Assembly: GCA_016717115.1 (NCBI GenBank)
Contig: JADKGE010000008.1
Location: 62,001-126,000, forward strand
Origin: Actinomycetota bacterium
Lineage (GTDB): Bacteria > Actinomycetota > Actinomycetes > S36-B12
Direction of reading: 5' to 3'
DNA length: 64,000 nucleotides
Shown here: positions 10,401 through 17,484 of the stretch, piece by piece
Layout: each line of letters starts with the position of its first letter
How positions within the stretch are numbered: the stretch's first letter is position 1
The notes under the pieces: generated by a model
Database searches by the model: none
Told to the model about the DNA's origin: nothing
What the model saw: the letters and a program-made list of their open reading frames with translations, nothing else
Translations under genes and position numbers: made by a program

Positions 10401-10434
10401 CTTCTACGGGGCCAGCGACGAGCAGGTCGACTAG
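7414..10434 (+). CDS. glnE: Bifunctional glutamine synthetase adenylyltransferase/deadenylyltransferase
   Basis: GlnE attaches AMP to, and removes it from, the regulatory tyrosine of GlnA1, switching it off when nitrogen is plentiful. At 1006 residues it has the full length. Two nucleotidyltransferase domains are visible. The N-terminal one has GMGKCGARELNYVSDVDVIF (about residues 210-230); the C-terminal one has GMGRFGGHELGFGSDIDVIF (about residues 720-740). Both keep the D-x-D metal ligands. Each is followed by the linker signature (DPALRPEGKQG and DAGLRPEGKQG). The ATG at 7414 overlaps the amidotransferase stop by 4 nt; a longer N-terminus would only read antisense-like sequence. The end shares a CTAG with the convergent neighbour. 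Confidence 0.95.
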   Translation: MIDRRNSDTGRLIRAGLQDLDLARRLCESPRLEPLLTEDGYGDVLADIGAAADPDQALLLLVRILDACDEREWRRLVSSLQADDDLRRRLIDVVGMSEALGDFMARHRGTWSVLADGEALTQAPSARRMRDDLLRAVGAHPEMAQPVASSNTEPVLNALRVAYRTELLGIAARDLSGLATMDTIAAWLSDLADAVLEAALAVARSGVGDTWEACRFAVIGMGKCGARELNYVSDVDVIFVAEPADGADEQQALAAATALATGLMRACTAATSEGSIWEVDPALRPEGKQGALVRTIASHVGYYERWAKTWEFQALLKARPVAGDLMLGAEYVDAVSPFVWSAADHPGFVEDVQAMRRRVEQHVPARVADRELKLGPGGLRDVEFAVQLLQLVHGRSDVMLRSPTTMAALESLATWGYVGRDDAATLADAYRFLRTLEHRLQLYRLRRTHTMPEDDRDLRRLGRSLGYRQDPVGELVGVWRRHAREVRRLHEKLFYRPLLQSVARLDAGEARLSLQAAEQRLEALGYIDPQSALRHLQALTSGVSRRAAIQRTLLPVMLGWFADAPDPDAGLLGFRRVSDALGATHWYLRLLRDESVVAERLARVLATSRYATDLLMRAPESVAMLADESDLEPRTLASLQAEVASVVERHDEPESAVAAIRSMRRRELFRIAAAEVLRTADPEQAGAALSDVATAAVEGALRVARYSTAGAGEDVVAFAVVGMGRFGGHELGFGSDIDVIFVFDPRPGVDETVATRAAAALAEEMRRLLMAPSGDPPVDIDAGLRPEGKQGPLVRSLGSYAAYYERWSATWEAQALLRAAFTAGDRDLGGAFMELVDGIRWGGTLSGDELTEVRRLKARMEAERLPRGANPNMHTKLGRGGLSDVEWVVQMLQMQHAREVPTLRTTRTLAALEAARQAGLIEDGDARELAESWQLATAIRNAVMLVRGHASDMVPVDVRELRAVAFVLGYPVGDSGRLLEDYLRVTRRARLVFERLFYGASDEQVD

Positions 10435-11747
10435 GTGCCGCTCAGGCTCCGCGCGAGGAAGTGGAAGCTGTCTCGCTTGTAGGGGAGAAGGAACCGGTCG
10501 CACGGTCCCTGGATCGCCGGATCGAGGTAGCGGCACAGGGGCTGACCGTCCTTCTTGTGCCTGAAGTAGAAGCCGGCCGTCCAGTAGTCGTTCATGTCCA
10601 GCACCATGGCGCGCTTGACGCCGGCCCCGGCGAGGACGTCGGCAAGTCCCTCCGCCGACAGGTACGGCGCGCCGACGTAGACGATGCTGCCGTCGGGCCG
10701 CTGTCCCAGCGCTGCGCGCCAGGCGAGGCTCTCCTTGTCCGTGGTGGCGCCCCAGATCACGTGATCGGCCCCGTTCGACACCTGTGACACGCCCTTGTCG
10801 ACGATGAGGTCGAGGTTCTGGCGCACGACCTCGACGTCCTTGGACATCTTCAGGTCCCGTCCCCACTTGCCGATCTGGATCGAGCCGTCCTTGTAGATGA
10901 CGGCCGCCGCCTTGCCATCGACGAGGGGCTTGACCGTCTCGCCCTGGTAGTAGTAGCCGCCCAGCGTGTCGTCGAGCCGGAAGGCGCCGTTGATGTTGGC
11001 GAGTACGTCGGGCCACAGGGACTTCGGCAGGGCCCCGTCGTAGGGATTGGGCCCGCCCGGCTCCTCCCGTCCCGGGACGAGCATCGCCTTCGTGAGCAGG
11101 GTGTCAATCCACATCACCGAGGCGTAGTAGCTGGTGTGGACGTCGTCGGCGCGCACGCGCGTGACGTAGACGGCCGGTATGCCGTCGACCCGGGATGCGA
11201 CGGGCTGCCATTCCCCCTCTCGCGGCTGCGGGGTCGTCACGGGCGACGAGATGGTGGGAGGGGGAGACAGGTGCGGGCGCGGCGGGGCCACGTACGGCGA
11301 GGGCTTCGGCATCGGGGCGGTCGAGGGTCGCGGACTGGGGTTTGCCGGCCCCAGAAGGACGGGCGAGGAGTCCGCTGCCGCCGCGATCGGCACGGTCGGC
11401 GGGCCGGGATCGACGGGCTGGATGTCACTGTCGTCGGCGCCGGCGTCATTCTCGGCGGACAGGTCCGCGCTGACGGTAGGGATACCGCCGACCTCGGGAG
11501 TGTCGATGTACCGGTAGTAGACGTTCTCGAGTTGGGCGACCAGCGCACCCATGTGGTTGTCGCGCATCCACGTGGCCACGATGACCGGGGTGGGCTCGCC
11601 GTCGGCCTCCCTGTAGGTGGCGTAGAAGGTGACGCCCGCCCACGCGGAACCGAGCAGGAGGACGCCGATCACGGACCAGGTCACGACCCTGCGGACGATG
11701 CCGCGCTGCTGCCGGTGCCGGCCGGGGGAGGGGCGATCGGCGCTCAC
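10431..11747 (-). CDS. Membrane-anchored phosphodiester glycosidase (NAGPA) domain protein
   Basis: A 438-residue protein with one N-terminal transmembrane anchor (about residues 20-42), a long Pro/Ser/Ala-rich linker (about 110-190), and a C-terminal domain resembling the phosphodiester glycosidase (NAGPA/DUF2233) family. Visible family pieces are NGAFRLDD, YYYQGETVKPLVDGKAA, DGSIQIGKWG and MVLDMNDYW. Such domains release sugar from phosphodiester-linked glycans, so a target in cell-wall polymers is plausible but unproven. The GTG at 11747 overlaps the upstream methyltransferase stop (GTGA), making a two-gene operon. The domain assignment is by motif memory; the topology is clearly extracytoplasmic. 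Confidence 0.75.
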   Translation of the reverse strand: MSADRPSPGRHRQQRGIVRRVVTWSVIGVLLLGSAWAGVTFYATYREADGEPTPVIVATWMRDNHMGALVAQLENVYYRYIDTPEVGGIPTVSADLSAENDAGADDSDIQPVDPGPPTVPIAAAADSSPVLLGPANPSPRPSTAPMPKPSPYVAPPRPHLSPPPTISSPVTTPQPREGEWQPVASRVDGIPAVYVTRVRADDVHTSYYASVMWIDTLLTKAMLVPGREEPGGPNPYDGALPKSLWPDVLANINGAFRLDDTLGGYYYQGETVKPLVDGKAAAVIYKDGSIQIGKWGRDLKMSKDVEVVRQNLDLIVDKGVSQVSNGADHVIWGATTDKESLAWRAALGQRPDGSIVYVGAPYLSAEGLADVLAGAGVKRAMVLDMNDYWTAGFYFRHKKDGQPLCRYLDPAIQGPCDRFLLPYKRDSFHFLARSLSGT

Positions 11748-12211
11748 GCGCGGTCCTCCCTTCTTGGCGGCTTCGGCACGAGGCCTCCGGTGGTTGCCGC
11801 CCAAGCGTCCCACTGCGGGCCGTACTCCTCGCGCAGCAGGCTGTCCTCCCACCGGGACTTGGCCGTGAAGAACACCACGATGACGACGCCCCACGCCCAG
11901 CCCCAGACGGTGCCGGCCGCGACAAGGAGGCCCAGTGTCGCGAGCAGCAGGGCGCTGTAGATGGGGTGGCGGACGAGCCGGTAGGCGCCGGTGGTGCGCA
12001 GCCCGGCGCCGGCGATCGGCACTGGCGTCGGCGTCAAGGCTCCGCCGAGGCCCCGCGCCGCGATCAGGGCGAGCGCGACGCCCGCGAGAACCAGGGCGCC
12101 GCCGACCACGATCCCGAGCACGGTCGGAGGTCGCCAGGGCAGGACGACGAGGACGACGAAGAGCAGCACCTGCCCGCCCACCAGGATCCAGCCGACCGTG
12201 CTGCGCCTCAT
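11744..12211 (-). CDS. ICMT/PEMT-family membrane methyltransferase
   Basis: A 155-residue integral membrane protein with four predicted helices and the isoprenylcysteine carboxyl methyltransferase family signature: GAYRLVRHPIYSALLLATLG, then WEDSLLREEYGPQW near the C-terminus, which together bind S-adenosylmethionine. Bacterial members methylate lipids or small hydrophobic substrates; the substrate here is unknown. Start ATG at 12209-12211. Its stop overlaps the start of the NAGPA-type gene, so an envelope glycan or lipid role for the pair is a reasonable guess. Confidence 0.8.
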   Translation of the reverse strand: MRRSTVGWILVGGQVLLFVVLVVLPWRPPTVLGIVVGGALVLAGVALALIAARGLGGALTPTPVPIAGAGLRTTGAYRLVRHPIYSALLLATLGLLVAAGTVWGWAWGVVIVVFFTAKSRWEDSLLREEYGPQWDAWAATTGGLVPKPPRREDRA

Positions 12212-12297
12212 CCCCTGATTGGACCGCTCATCGGCGGCGAACCGTGGTCCGACACGCCTATCGAGCGGAGGAGACGATGCGACGGGACAGGGCGACG

Positions 12298-12323
12298 GGC
12301 GGCCACCCGAAGGTGACCGCCCG
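12298..12323 (-). terminator. GC-rich stem-loop downstream of glnA1
   Basis: GGGCGGCCACC at 12298-12308 pairs with GGTGACCGCCC at 12313-12323 around a CGAA tetraloop, with one mismatch. It lies 73 nt beyond the glnA1 stop and before the ICMT gene. No U-tract follows, so it may be a factor-assisted terminator or mRNA stabiliser. Confidence 0.45.
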
Positions 12324-12395
12324 CCGTTTCCCTGTGCGCGCGAGGCGAATCGACGCGGAGGGAGTCCTGCTCATGACCCCGGTGGGGTCGTGTTC

Positions 12396-13820
12396 CTAGA
12401 TGTCGTAGTAGAGCTCGAACTCGTGCGGGTGCGGCCGCAGGCGGATGGGATCCACCTCGTGGGTGCGCTTGTAGTCGACCCAGGTCTCGATGAGGTCGGC
12501 CGGGAACACGTTGCCGGCCTGCAGGTACTCGTTGTCCGCCTCGAGGGCAGCGAGGACCTCGGGCAGCGAACCCGGCACCTGCGGGATCGCGGCGTGCTCG
12601 TCCGGCGGGAGCTCGTAGAGGTCCTTGTCGACGGGAGCGAGTGGCTCGATCTTGTTGCGGATGCCGTCCAGCCCGGCCATCAACTGCGCCGAGAACGCCA
12701 GGTACGGGTTGCTCGACGGGTCGGGGACGCGGAACTCGATGCGCTTGGCCTTGGGCGAGCTGCCCGTGACCGGGATGCGGATGCAGGCCGAGCGGTTGCG
12801 GGCCGAGTAGACGAGGTTGACGGGAGCCTCGTACCCCGGGACGAGCCGGTGGTAGGAGTTGACCGTCGGGTTGGTGAACGCCAGCAGGGACGGTGCGTGC
12901 GCGAGCAGGCCGCCGATGTACCAGCGGGCCGTGTCGGACAGGCCGCCGTAGCCGCGCTCGTCGTAGAACAGCGGGACGCCGTCCTTCCACAGAGACTGGT
13001 GGCAGTGCATGCCCGACCCGTTGTCACCGAAGAGCGGCTTGGGCATGAAGGTGGCCGTCTTGCCGAAGCCCCAGGCGACGTTCTTGATGATGTACTTGAA
13101 CAGCATCAGCTCGTCGGCGGCATGCTGAAGGGTGTTGAAGACGTAGTTGATCTCGCCCTGGCCGGCGGTGCCGACCTCGTGGTGCGAGCGCTCGACGCGC
13201 AGCCCCACCTGCAGGAGCTTGTTGACCATCTCGTCGCGGATGTCCGCGAAGTGGTCAACCGGCGGCACGGGGAAGTAGCCGCCCTTGTAGCGCGTCTTGT
13301 ATCCGCGGTTGCCGCCCTCTTCGACGCGACCGGTGTTCCAGGCACCCTCGATCGAGTCGATGTGGTAGTACGACTCGTGCTGGTTGGTCTCGAACCGCAC
13401 GTCGTCGAACACGTAGAACTCGGCCTCGGCACCGAAGTAGACCGTGTCGGCGATGCCGGTCGACCTGAGGTACGCCTCAGCGTTGGCCGCGATGTTGCGC
13501 GGGTCGCGGCTGTACTTCTCGTTCGTGAACGGGTCGCGGATCGAGAAGTTCATGACCAGCGTCTTGTTCTCGCGGAACGGGTCGACGAACGCGGTGGCGG
13601 GGTCCGGGATGAGCTTCATGTCCGACTCGTGGATCGCCTGGAAGCCGCGGATCGATGAACCGTCGAACATCAGGCCTTCGTCGAAGACGGCCTGGTCGAA
13701 GGATTCCACGGGAATGTTGAAGTGCTGCATCACACCGGGAAGGTCGATGAACCGTACATCGACGAACTTGACGTCTTCGTCCTTGATGTACTTCAGGACT
13801 TCCTCTGAATTGCTGAACAT
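12396..13820 (-). CDS. glnA1: Glutamine synthetase type I
   Basis: The main assimilatory glutamine synthetase, 474 residues, forming a dodecamer that makes glutamine from glutamate, ammonia and ATP. Motifs in order are MFDGSSIRGFQAIHESDM (about 50-67), GAEAEFYVFDDV, MPKPLFGDNGSGMHCHQS, RNRSACIRIPVTG and RIEFRVPDPSSNPYLAFS. The regulatory tyrosine sits in DKDLYELPPDE near residue 403, the target of GlnE encoded 2 kb away. The ATG at 13818-13820 follows a strong AGGAGG 5 nt upstream. A GlnR-like half operator and a TAGAGT hexamer (13930-13935) precede it, so nitrogen-dependent transcription is likely on top of adenylylation. Confidence 0.97.
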   Translation of the reverse strand: MFSNSEEVLKYIKDEDVKFVDVRFIDLPGVMQHFNIPVESFDQAVFDEGLMFDGSSIRGFQAIHESDMKLIPDPATAFVDPFRENKTLVMNFSIRDPFTNEKYSRDPRNIAANAEAYLRSTGIADTVYFGAEAEFYVFDDVRFETNQHESYYHIDSIEGAWNTGRVEEGGNRGYKTRYKGGYFPVPPVDHFADIRDEMVNKLLQVGLRVERSHHEVGTAGQGEINYVFNTLQHAADELMLFKYIIKNVAWGFGKTATFMPKPLFGDNGSGMHCHQSLWKDGVPLFYDERGYGGLSDTARWYIGGLLAHAPSLLAFTNPTVNSYHRLVPGYEAPVNLVYSARNRSACIRIPVTGSSPKAKRIEFRVPDPSSNPYLAFSAQLMAGLDGIRNKIEPLAPVDKDLYELPPDEHAAIPQVPGSLPEVLAALEADNEYLQAGNVFPADLIETWVDYKRTHEVDPIRLRPHPHEFELYYDI

Positions 13821-13967
13821 GGCACCTCCTGCTCGCCGCGGCGAGCGGTCGTTGTGCACCCCTCGGGTGCGTTCGCCTCGCACGGGTCTGTTCCCGTCGG
13901 GTCGGGGGCGGGTGCCTCCGACGTACCTGACTCTAGGAAGGGAGGGTGTCTGCTCGGTGTCCCGACT

Positions 13968-13983
13968 GTTTCGCGCGTGTTAA
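13968..13983 (-). promoter_or_regulatory. GlnR-like half operator upstream of glnA1
   Basis: On the minus strand this reads TTAAC, six bases, GAAAC, one mismatch from gTnAc-n6-GaAAc, about 150 nt upstream of the glnA1 start. A candidate -10 (TAGAGT, 13930-13935) lies downstream of it. A related element precedes glnA2 (5274-5289). Confidence 0.45.
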
Positions 13984-14020
13984 CGCCCCTGCTGGCTGCC
14001 GGGCGCCCGCGCGGTGTCGC

Positions 14021-14026
14021 TAGCCT
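14021..14026 (+). promoter_or_regulatory. -10 hexamer TAGCCT before the 14033 leader ORF
   Basis: TAGCCT followed 6 nt later by ATG, the spacing expected for a leaderless transcript that starts at or next to the start codon. It would drive the leader peptide and the RDD gene. Confidence 0.4.
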
Positions 14027-14032
14027 GAGGCG

Positions 14033-14074
14033 ATGACCTGTGGTGCCCCGGAGGGGCTGGTGGGGCTCCCGTGA
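14033..14074 (+). CDS. Possible 13-codon leader ORF coupled to the RDD gene
   Basis: ATG at 14033 encodes MTCGAPEGLVGLP and stops at TGA 14072-14074, which overlaps the GTG of the RDD gene by 3 nt (GTGA). The ATG is 6 nt behind TAGCCT, so it is positioned as a leaderless first ORF. Leaderless short ORFs coupled to a downstream gene are known in mycobacteria; whether this one is translated is inference. Confidence 0.3.
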   Translation: MTCGAPEGLVGLP

Positions 14075-14487
14075 GCGAGGCAGCGGAGCGGGTATCGGCG
14101 GGATTCGGCCGGCGGGTGGCGGCGCTGTGCCTGGACTGGGCGGTGAGCATCGGCATCTCCCTGCTGCTCTTCCGGCAGGTGGCGTACGGATCCCCCGAGT
14201 CGTCCGCCGCGATCCTGCTGATCTTCGCGGCTGAGGTCATCCTGCTGACTTGGCTGTCCTCGGCGTCCTTCGGGCAGCGCATCGTCGGACTCGTCGTGCT
14301 GCGCACGGACGGCGGCCGCCTGAGTCTGTGGCGGGTCGCGCTGCGCACCGCGCTGATCTGCCTCGTCATCCCGGCATTGGTCTACGACTCCGACGGTCGG
14401 GGTCTCCACGACCGGGCCGTCGACTCCGTCGTGCTCCGGCAGCCTCGAACTGACGTGGCCGAGCGCACGGACCTGCGGGGGAACTAG
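14071..14487 (+). CDS. RDD family membrane protein
   Basis: A 138-residue RDD-domain protein with about three membrane helices. The family's Arg and Asp residues are visible as RRVAALCLDWAV (Arg14/15, Asp22), SFGQRIVGLVVLR (about 66-78) and HDRAVDSVVLR near the end. The function of RDD proteins is mostly unknown; some act in ion or solute movement. An RDD gene next to a DUF4191 gene beside glnA1 is also seen in M. tuberculosis (Rv2219A/Rv2219). The GTG start overlaps a possible leader ORF; its stop shares CTAG with the convergent DUF4191 gene. Confidence 0.85.
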   Translation: MSEAAERVSAGFGRRVAALCLDWAVSIGISLLLFRQVAYGSPESSAAILLIFAAEVILLTWLSSASFGQRIVGLVVLRTDGGRLSLWRVALRTALICLVIPALVYDSDGRGLHDRAVDSVVLRQPRTDVAERTDLRGN

Positions 14488-15161
14488 CGCGGGCGGCGTA
14501 CCTGGCGCGCGCTCGTGGGCATGGGGCCCTTGGGGATCGGCATGGCGTTCTGGGCATTGCCCAGGGCATCGAGCCGGCGGCGCATGTCGGTGATCTCGCC
14601 GCCGCGCAGGTTGCGCGGCAACTTGGCGAGAGCCGACTGAAGCTTGAGCAGGGGCACCTGGCCCTCGTCGTTGCCCACCTGGATCTCGTAGATCGGCACC
14701 TCGGGCAGCCAGCGCGCGGTCTTCTTGCGCTCGTTGGCGAGCATCGGGGTCACCCGGCTCGACGGGCCTTCGGAGACGAGAACGACGCCCGGACGGCCCA
14801 CCACGCGCGTGATGATGTCCTGGCTCTTGTTCACGGCCACTGCCGGCGTAACCGCCCAGTTGTTGCCCCTGATCGACTGGATCACGGCCGCCGCGGCACC
14901 CGACTGCCCGTCGATCTGCTTGTATGCCGCCCGCATGGCGCGACGACTGAACCAGAAGGTGGCGGCGAGCAGGGCGGCCGGGAGCGCGAGGATCACGGCC
15001 GTTACCCAGTTGAGCAGCAGTCCGATCGGGATCGCGACCACGAGGAAGGTGGCCACGAACAGGCCGCCCACCTCGAACGGAAGGGCCGGGTAGGTCTTCC
15101 TGGTCATCGACCAGTTCTGGGCGAGCGAGGACAGGGTGGAGCGGATGCGACCTTTTGCCAT
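14484..15161 (-). CDS. DUF4191 membrane protein
   Basis: A 225-residue actinobacterial conserved protein. Two adjacent membrane helices lie at about residues 31-50 and 52-72. They are followed by a soluble domain with RVVGRPGVVLVSEGPSSRVT and LLKLQSALAKLPRNLRGGEI, and a basic tail (SARQVRRPR). The family (Rv2219-like) has no established function; small-polymer or envelope roles have been proposed only by context. The ATG at 15161 is chosen because TAGGCT lies 7 nt upstream (leaderless) and longer readings give only antisense-like sequence. Convergent with the RDD gene. Confidence 0.85.
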   Translation of the reverse strand: MAKGRIRSTLSSLAQNWSMTRKTYPALPFEVGGLFVATFLVVAIPIGLLLNWVTAVILALPAALLAATFWFSRRAMRAAYKQIDGQSGAAAAVIQSIRGNNWAVTPAVAVNKSQDIITRVVGRPGVVLVSEGPSSRVTPMLANERKKTARWLPEVPIYEIQVGNDEGQVPLLKLQSALAKLPRNLRGGEITDMRRRLDALGNAQNAMPIPKGPMPTSARQVRRPR

Positions 15162-15168
15162 GGTCGGA

Positions 15169-15174
15169 AGCCTA
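15169..15174 (-). promoter_or_regulatory. -10 hexamer TAGGCT of the DUF4191 gene
   Basis: TAGGCT ends 7 nt before the ATG at 15161, the spacing of a leaderless promoter. No clear -35. Confidence 0.45.
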
Positions 15175-15214
15175 GATGAGTGGTCGGGACCCAGGGTCAG
15201 TGGACGCCCGGAGG

Positions 15215-15742
15215 TCAGGGAATGACGAGAGTGAGGGTTTCGCCGGTCCGCACCACGCCCGGATGCTCCACCCAGCCCGTTACGCCCCGCCGCCTGATCG
15301 CGGCCTTGGGGAAGGCCTCCGCACGCGTGCCGTGCGCCGCCTGGACCATCGAGCCCGCGATCGTGCAGGGGGCGTTCTCCCCGCCCAGCATGATCACCGC
15401 GCCCCCGCCGAAGACCATGCGGGTCATGCGAGGCAGCGCCGTGAGATCCGGGATGCCCTCGGTGCAGATGTTGTCGGCGATCAGGCCGGGCTCGATCTCG
15501 GCGATCCCGAGGGCAGCGGCGATGGCGGCCAGCTCGGCCGCGTCGACCAGGGAGAGCTGTCGGTGGTTGCGGATCAGGGTGCCACGGGTGAACACATCGG
15601 CCTGGCGAACGTCGGACAGCATCGTCTCGCCGTGGTGACGATCGCCGACCGGTCCGCCCCAGTCGAGCGTGAGCTCGTCGCAGGCGACGGGCGTGGGCTC
15701 TCCGACGGGCCACACATGCGTGGCGACGACGCGAGCGCTCAC
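15215..15742 (-). CDS. MOSC domain-containing protein
   Basis: A 175-residue MOSC-type domain (molybdenum cofactor sulfurase C-terminal-like). Visible pieces are GPVGDRHHGETM, RQLSLVDAAEL, IADNICTEGIPDLTALP and GCPEVTG-like RRRGVTGWVEHPG. Stand-alone MOSC proteins are predicted to bind molybdopterin or sulfur carriers, for example in N-hydroxylated compound reduction. The conserved catalytic Cys region appears as NICTEGI. GTG at 15742 overlaps the lipA stop (GTGA), so it is co-transcribed with lipoate synthesis; a sulfur-handling link is possible but unproven. Confidence 0.75.
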   Translation of the reverse strand: MSARVVATHVWPVGEPTPVACDELTLDWGGPVGDRHHGETMLSDVRQADVFTRGTLIRNHRQLSLVDAAELAAIAAALGIAEIEPGLIADNICTEGIPDLTALPRMTRMVFGGGAVIMLGGENAPCTIAGSMVQAAHGTRAEAFPKAAIRRRGVTGWVEHPGVVRTGETLTLVIP

Positions 15743-16722
15743 GCGTGACCCACGGTGATGCTGGCACCGGCGCCGGATCCGCGCGCGGCACGAGCCTGCT
15801 CGTACAGGCGGCCGGCCCGGTAACTCGACCGGACCAGCGGCCCGCTCATCACTCCGGCGAAACCCACGTCGGTGGCGACGTCGGCCAGGGCGACGAACTC
15901 CTCCGGTCGCACCCACCGCTCGACGGGGTGGTGACGCGGCGTCGGACGCAGGTACTGGGTGATGGTGACGAGGTCGCAGCCGGCGTCGTGCAGGTCGGCG
16001 AGGGCCTGGTGCACCTCGTCGATCTCCTCGCCCATGCCCAGGATGAGGTTGCTCTTGGTGACGAGGCCGAAGTCGTGGGCCTGGGTGATCACGTCGAGGC
16101 TGCGCTCGTAGGTGAACGCCGGCCGGATGCGCTTGAACAGGCGGGGCACGGTCTCGACGTTGTGGGCCAGCACGGCTGGGCCGGACTCGAACACCTCGCG
16201 CAGGAGGACCGGGTTGCCGGAGAAGTCGGGGATGAGCACCTCGACGCCCGTGTCGGGGTTGAGGGTGCGGATCTCGCGGATGGTCTGGGCGTAGAGCCAG
16301 GCCCCCTCGTCGGGCAGGTCGTCACGCGCGACACCGGTGATCGTGGCGTAGCGCAGCCCCATCGTGCGCACGGACTCAGCCACGCGACGCGGCTCGTCCC
16401 TGTCGAGGGGGGCAGGCTTGCCGGTGTCGATCTGGCAGAAGTCGCAGCGCCGCGTGCACTGCTCGCCGCCGATGAGGAAGGTGGCCTCCCGGTCCTCCCA
16501 GCACTCGTAGATGTTCGGGCAGCCGGCCTCCTGGCACACGGTGTGCAGGCCCTCGTTCTTCACCAGGGCGTGGATCTCGGTGAACTGGGGGCCGGTCTTC
16601 ATCCGGGTGCGGATCCACTCGGGCTTGCGCTCGATGGGCACCTCGGCATTGCGTGCCTCGATGCGCAGCAGCCGTCGGCCGTCGCTGACCGCGCCGTTGA
16701 ACGCAGGATCGGTAGTGGTCAC
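15739..16722 (-). CDS. lipA: Lipoyl synthase
   Basis: Radical-SAM enzyme that inserts two sulfur atoms into protein-bound octanoyl groups, making lipoyl. At 327 residues it has the usual length. The auxiliary cluster is CQEAGCPNIYEC (about residues 67-78) and the radical-SAM cluster is CTRRCDFC (about 93-100). The C-terminal RSSYRAG carries the conserved Arg-Ser-Ser auxiliary-cluster ligand. The GTG at 16722 has TAGGGT 7 nt upstream, inside the end of lipB, so it can be transcribed on its own as a leaderless message as well as from lipB. It feeds the lipoyl domains of SucB and the glycine cleavage system encoded nearby. Confidence 0.97.
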   Translation of the reverse strand: MTTTDPAFNGAVSDGRRLLRIEARNAEVPIERKPEWIRTRMKTGPQFTEIHALVKNEGLHTVCQEAGCPNIYECWEDREATFLIGGEQCTRRCDFCQIDTGKPAPLDRDEPRRVAESVRTMGLRYATITGVARDDLPDEGAWLYAQTIREIRTLNPDTGVEVLIPDFSGNPVLLREVFESGPAVLAHNVETVPRLFKRIRPAFTYERSLDVITQAHDFGLVTKSNLILGMGEEIDEVHQALADLHDAGCDLVTITQYLRPTPRHHPVERWVRPEEFVALADVATDVGFAGVMSGPLVRSSYRAGRLYEQARAARGSGAGASITVGHA

Positions 16723-16729
16723 TCGCGCC

Positions 16730-16735
16730 ACCCTA
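16730..16735 (-). promoter_or_regulatory. -10 hexamer TAGGGT of lipA
   Basis: TAGGGT 7 nt before the lipA GTG; overlaps the lipB stop codon. Fits a leaderless internal promoter. Confidence 0.45.
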
Positions 16736-17401
16736 CGCCGCGGCCACGGCGCCGACGACCGTCGGCAGGTGCGCCTCGAGGACGGGCAGGACCTCGGCGA
16801 TGGGCACGTCACGACCGAGCTCGCGCGACAGGCTCGTGACCTCGGCGTCGGCGATGCCGCACGGGACGATGCGGTCGAACCAGGCCAGATCGCAGTCGCA
16901 GTTGAGGGCGAAACCGTGCATCGTCACGCCCTCCGTGACCCGGATCCCGATGGCCGCGACCTTGCGGTCCGGGCCCCTGTCGTCGGCGGGCACCCAGACG
17001 CCGCTGCGACCGGCCACCTGGGTCGTGGTCACGCCCAGGTCGGCGCACACGTCGATGAGCATCCGCTCGATCCGACGAACGTGCGCGACCACGTCCATCG
17101 GGTCGGGGAGCCGGATGATCGGGTAGCCGACGATCTGGCCGGGGCCGTGCCACGTGATCTTGCCTCCGCGGTCGACGTCCACGACGGGCGTGCCGTCGAA
17201 GGGTCGCTCGAGGGGCTCCGTGCGACGGCCCGCGGTGTAGACGGACTGGTGCTCGAGGAGGAGCACGGTGTTCGGCCGTCGCCCGGCCACGACGTCAGAG
17301 TGAACGCTGCGCTGGAGGTCCCAACCGGCCTGGTACTCGACGGCGAGGGGGCCGAAGCCGACCAGGTCCACAGTCAGCAGGTGAGCGGGGGCTAGCGTCA
17401 C
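16733..17401 (-). CDS. lipB: Octanoyl-(acyl-carrier-protein):protein octanoyltransferase
   Basis: Transfers octanoate from ACP to apo-lipoyl domains, the first step of lipoate assembly completed by LipA. It has 222 residues with the family blocks LLLEHQSVYTAGRR, GGKITWHGPGQIVGYPI, the catalytic Lys in RKVAAIGIRV and the catalytic Cys in FDRIVPCGI. GTG at 17401 is preferred over readings further upstream because TAGGGT lies 7 nt before it and the upstream stretch is a palindrome. lipA begins 11 nt after the lipB stop. Confidence 0.95.
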   Translation of the reverse strand: MTLAPAHLLTVDLVGFGPLAVEYQAGWDLQRSVHSDVVAGRRPNTVLLLEHQSVYTAGRRTEPLERPFDGTPVVDVDRGGKITWHGPGQIVGYPIIRLPDPMDVVAHVRRIERMLIDVCADLGVTTTQVAGRSGVWVPADDRGPDRKVAAIGIRVTEGVTMHGFALNCDCDLAWFDRIVPCGIADAEVTSLSRELGRDVPIAEVLPVLEAHLPTVVGAVAAA

Positions 17402-17408
17402 GAAGCCA

Positions 17409-17414
17409 ACCCTA
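17409..17414 (-). promoter_or_regulatory. -10 hexamer TAGGGT of lipB
   Basis: TAGGGT 7 nt before the lipB GTG start; directly downstream of the 17421-17484 palindrome that closes the previous gene. Confidence 0.45.
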
Positions 17415-17420
17415 ACTCTC

Positions 17421-17484
17421 CGTCGAGCGGTGAGTTGTCGGGGTCGTCGGACCCCCGACGACCCCGACAACTCACCACTCGACG
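17421..17484. repeat. Long palindrome, variant related to the 19.7 and 43.8 kb copies
   Basis: A 22-bp perfect stem (17429-17450 with 17455-17476, loop ACCC), extended to 30 bp with one mismatch. It covers the last four codons and stop of the FAD oxidoreductase gene and ends just before the lipB promoter. The right arm's ACAACTCACCACTCGACG matches 14 of 18 bases of the copy at 19693-19750. Likely a terminator or dispersed palindromic element. Confidence 0.7.
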
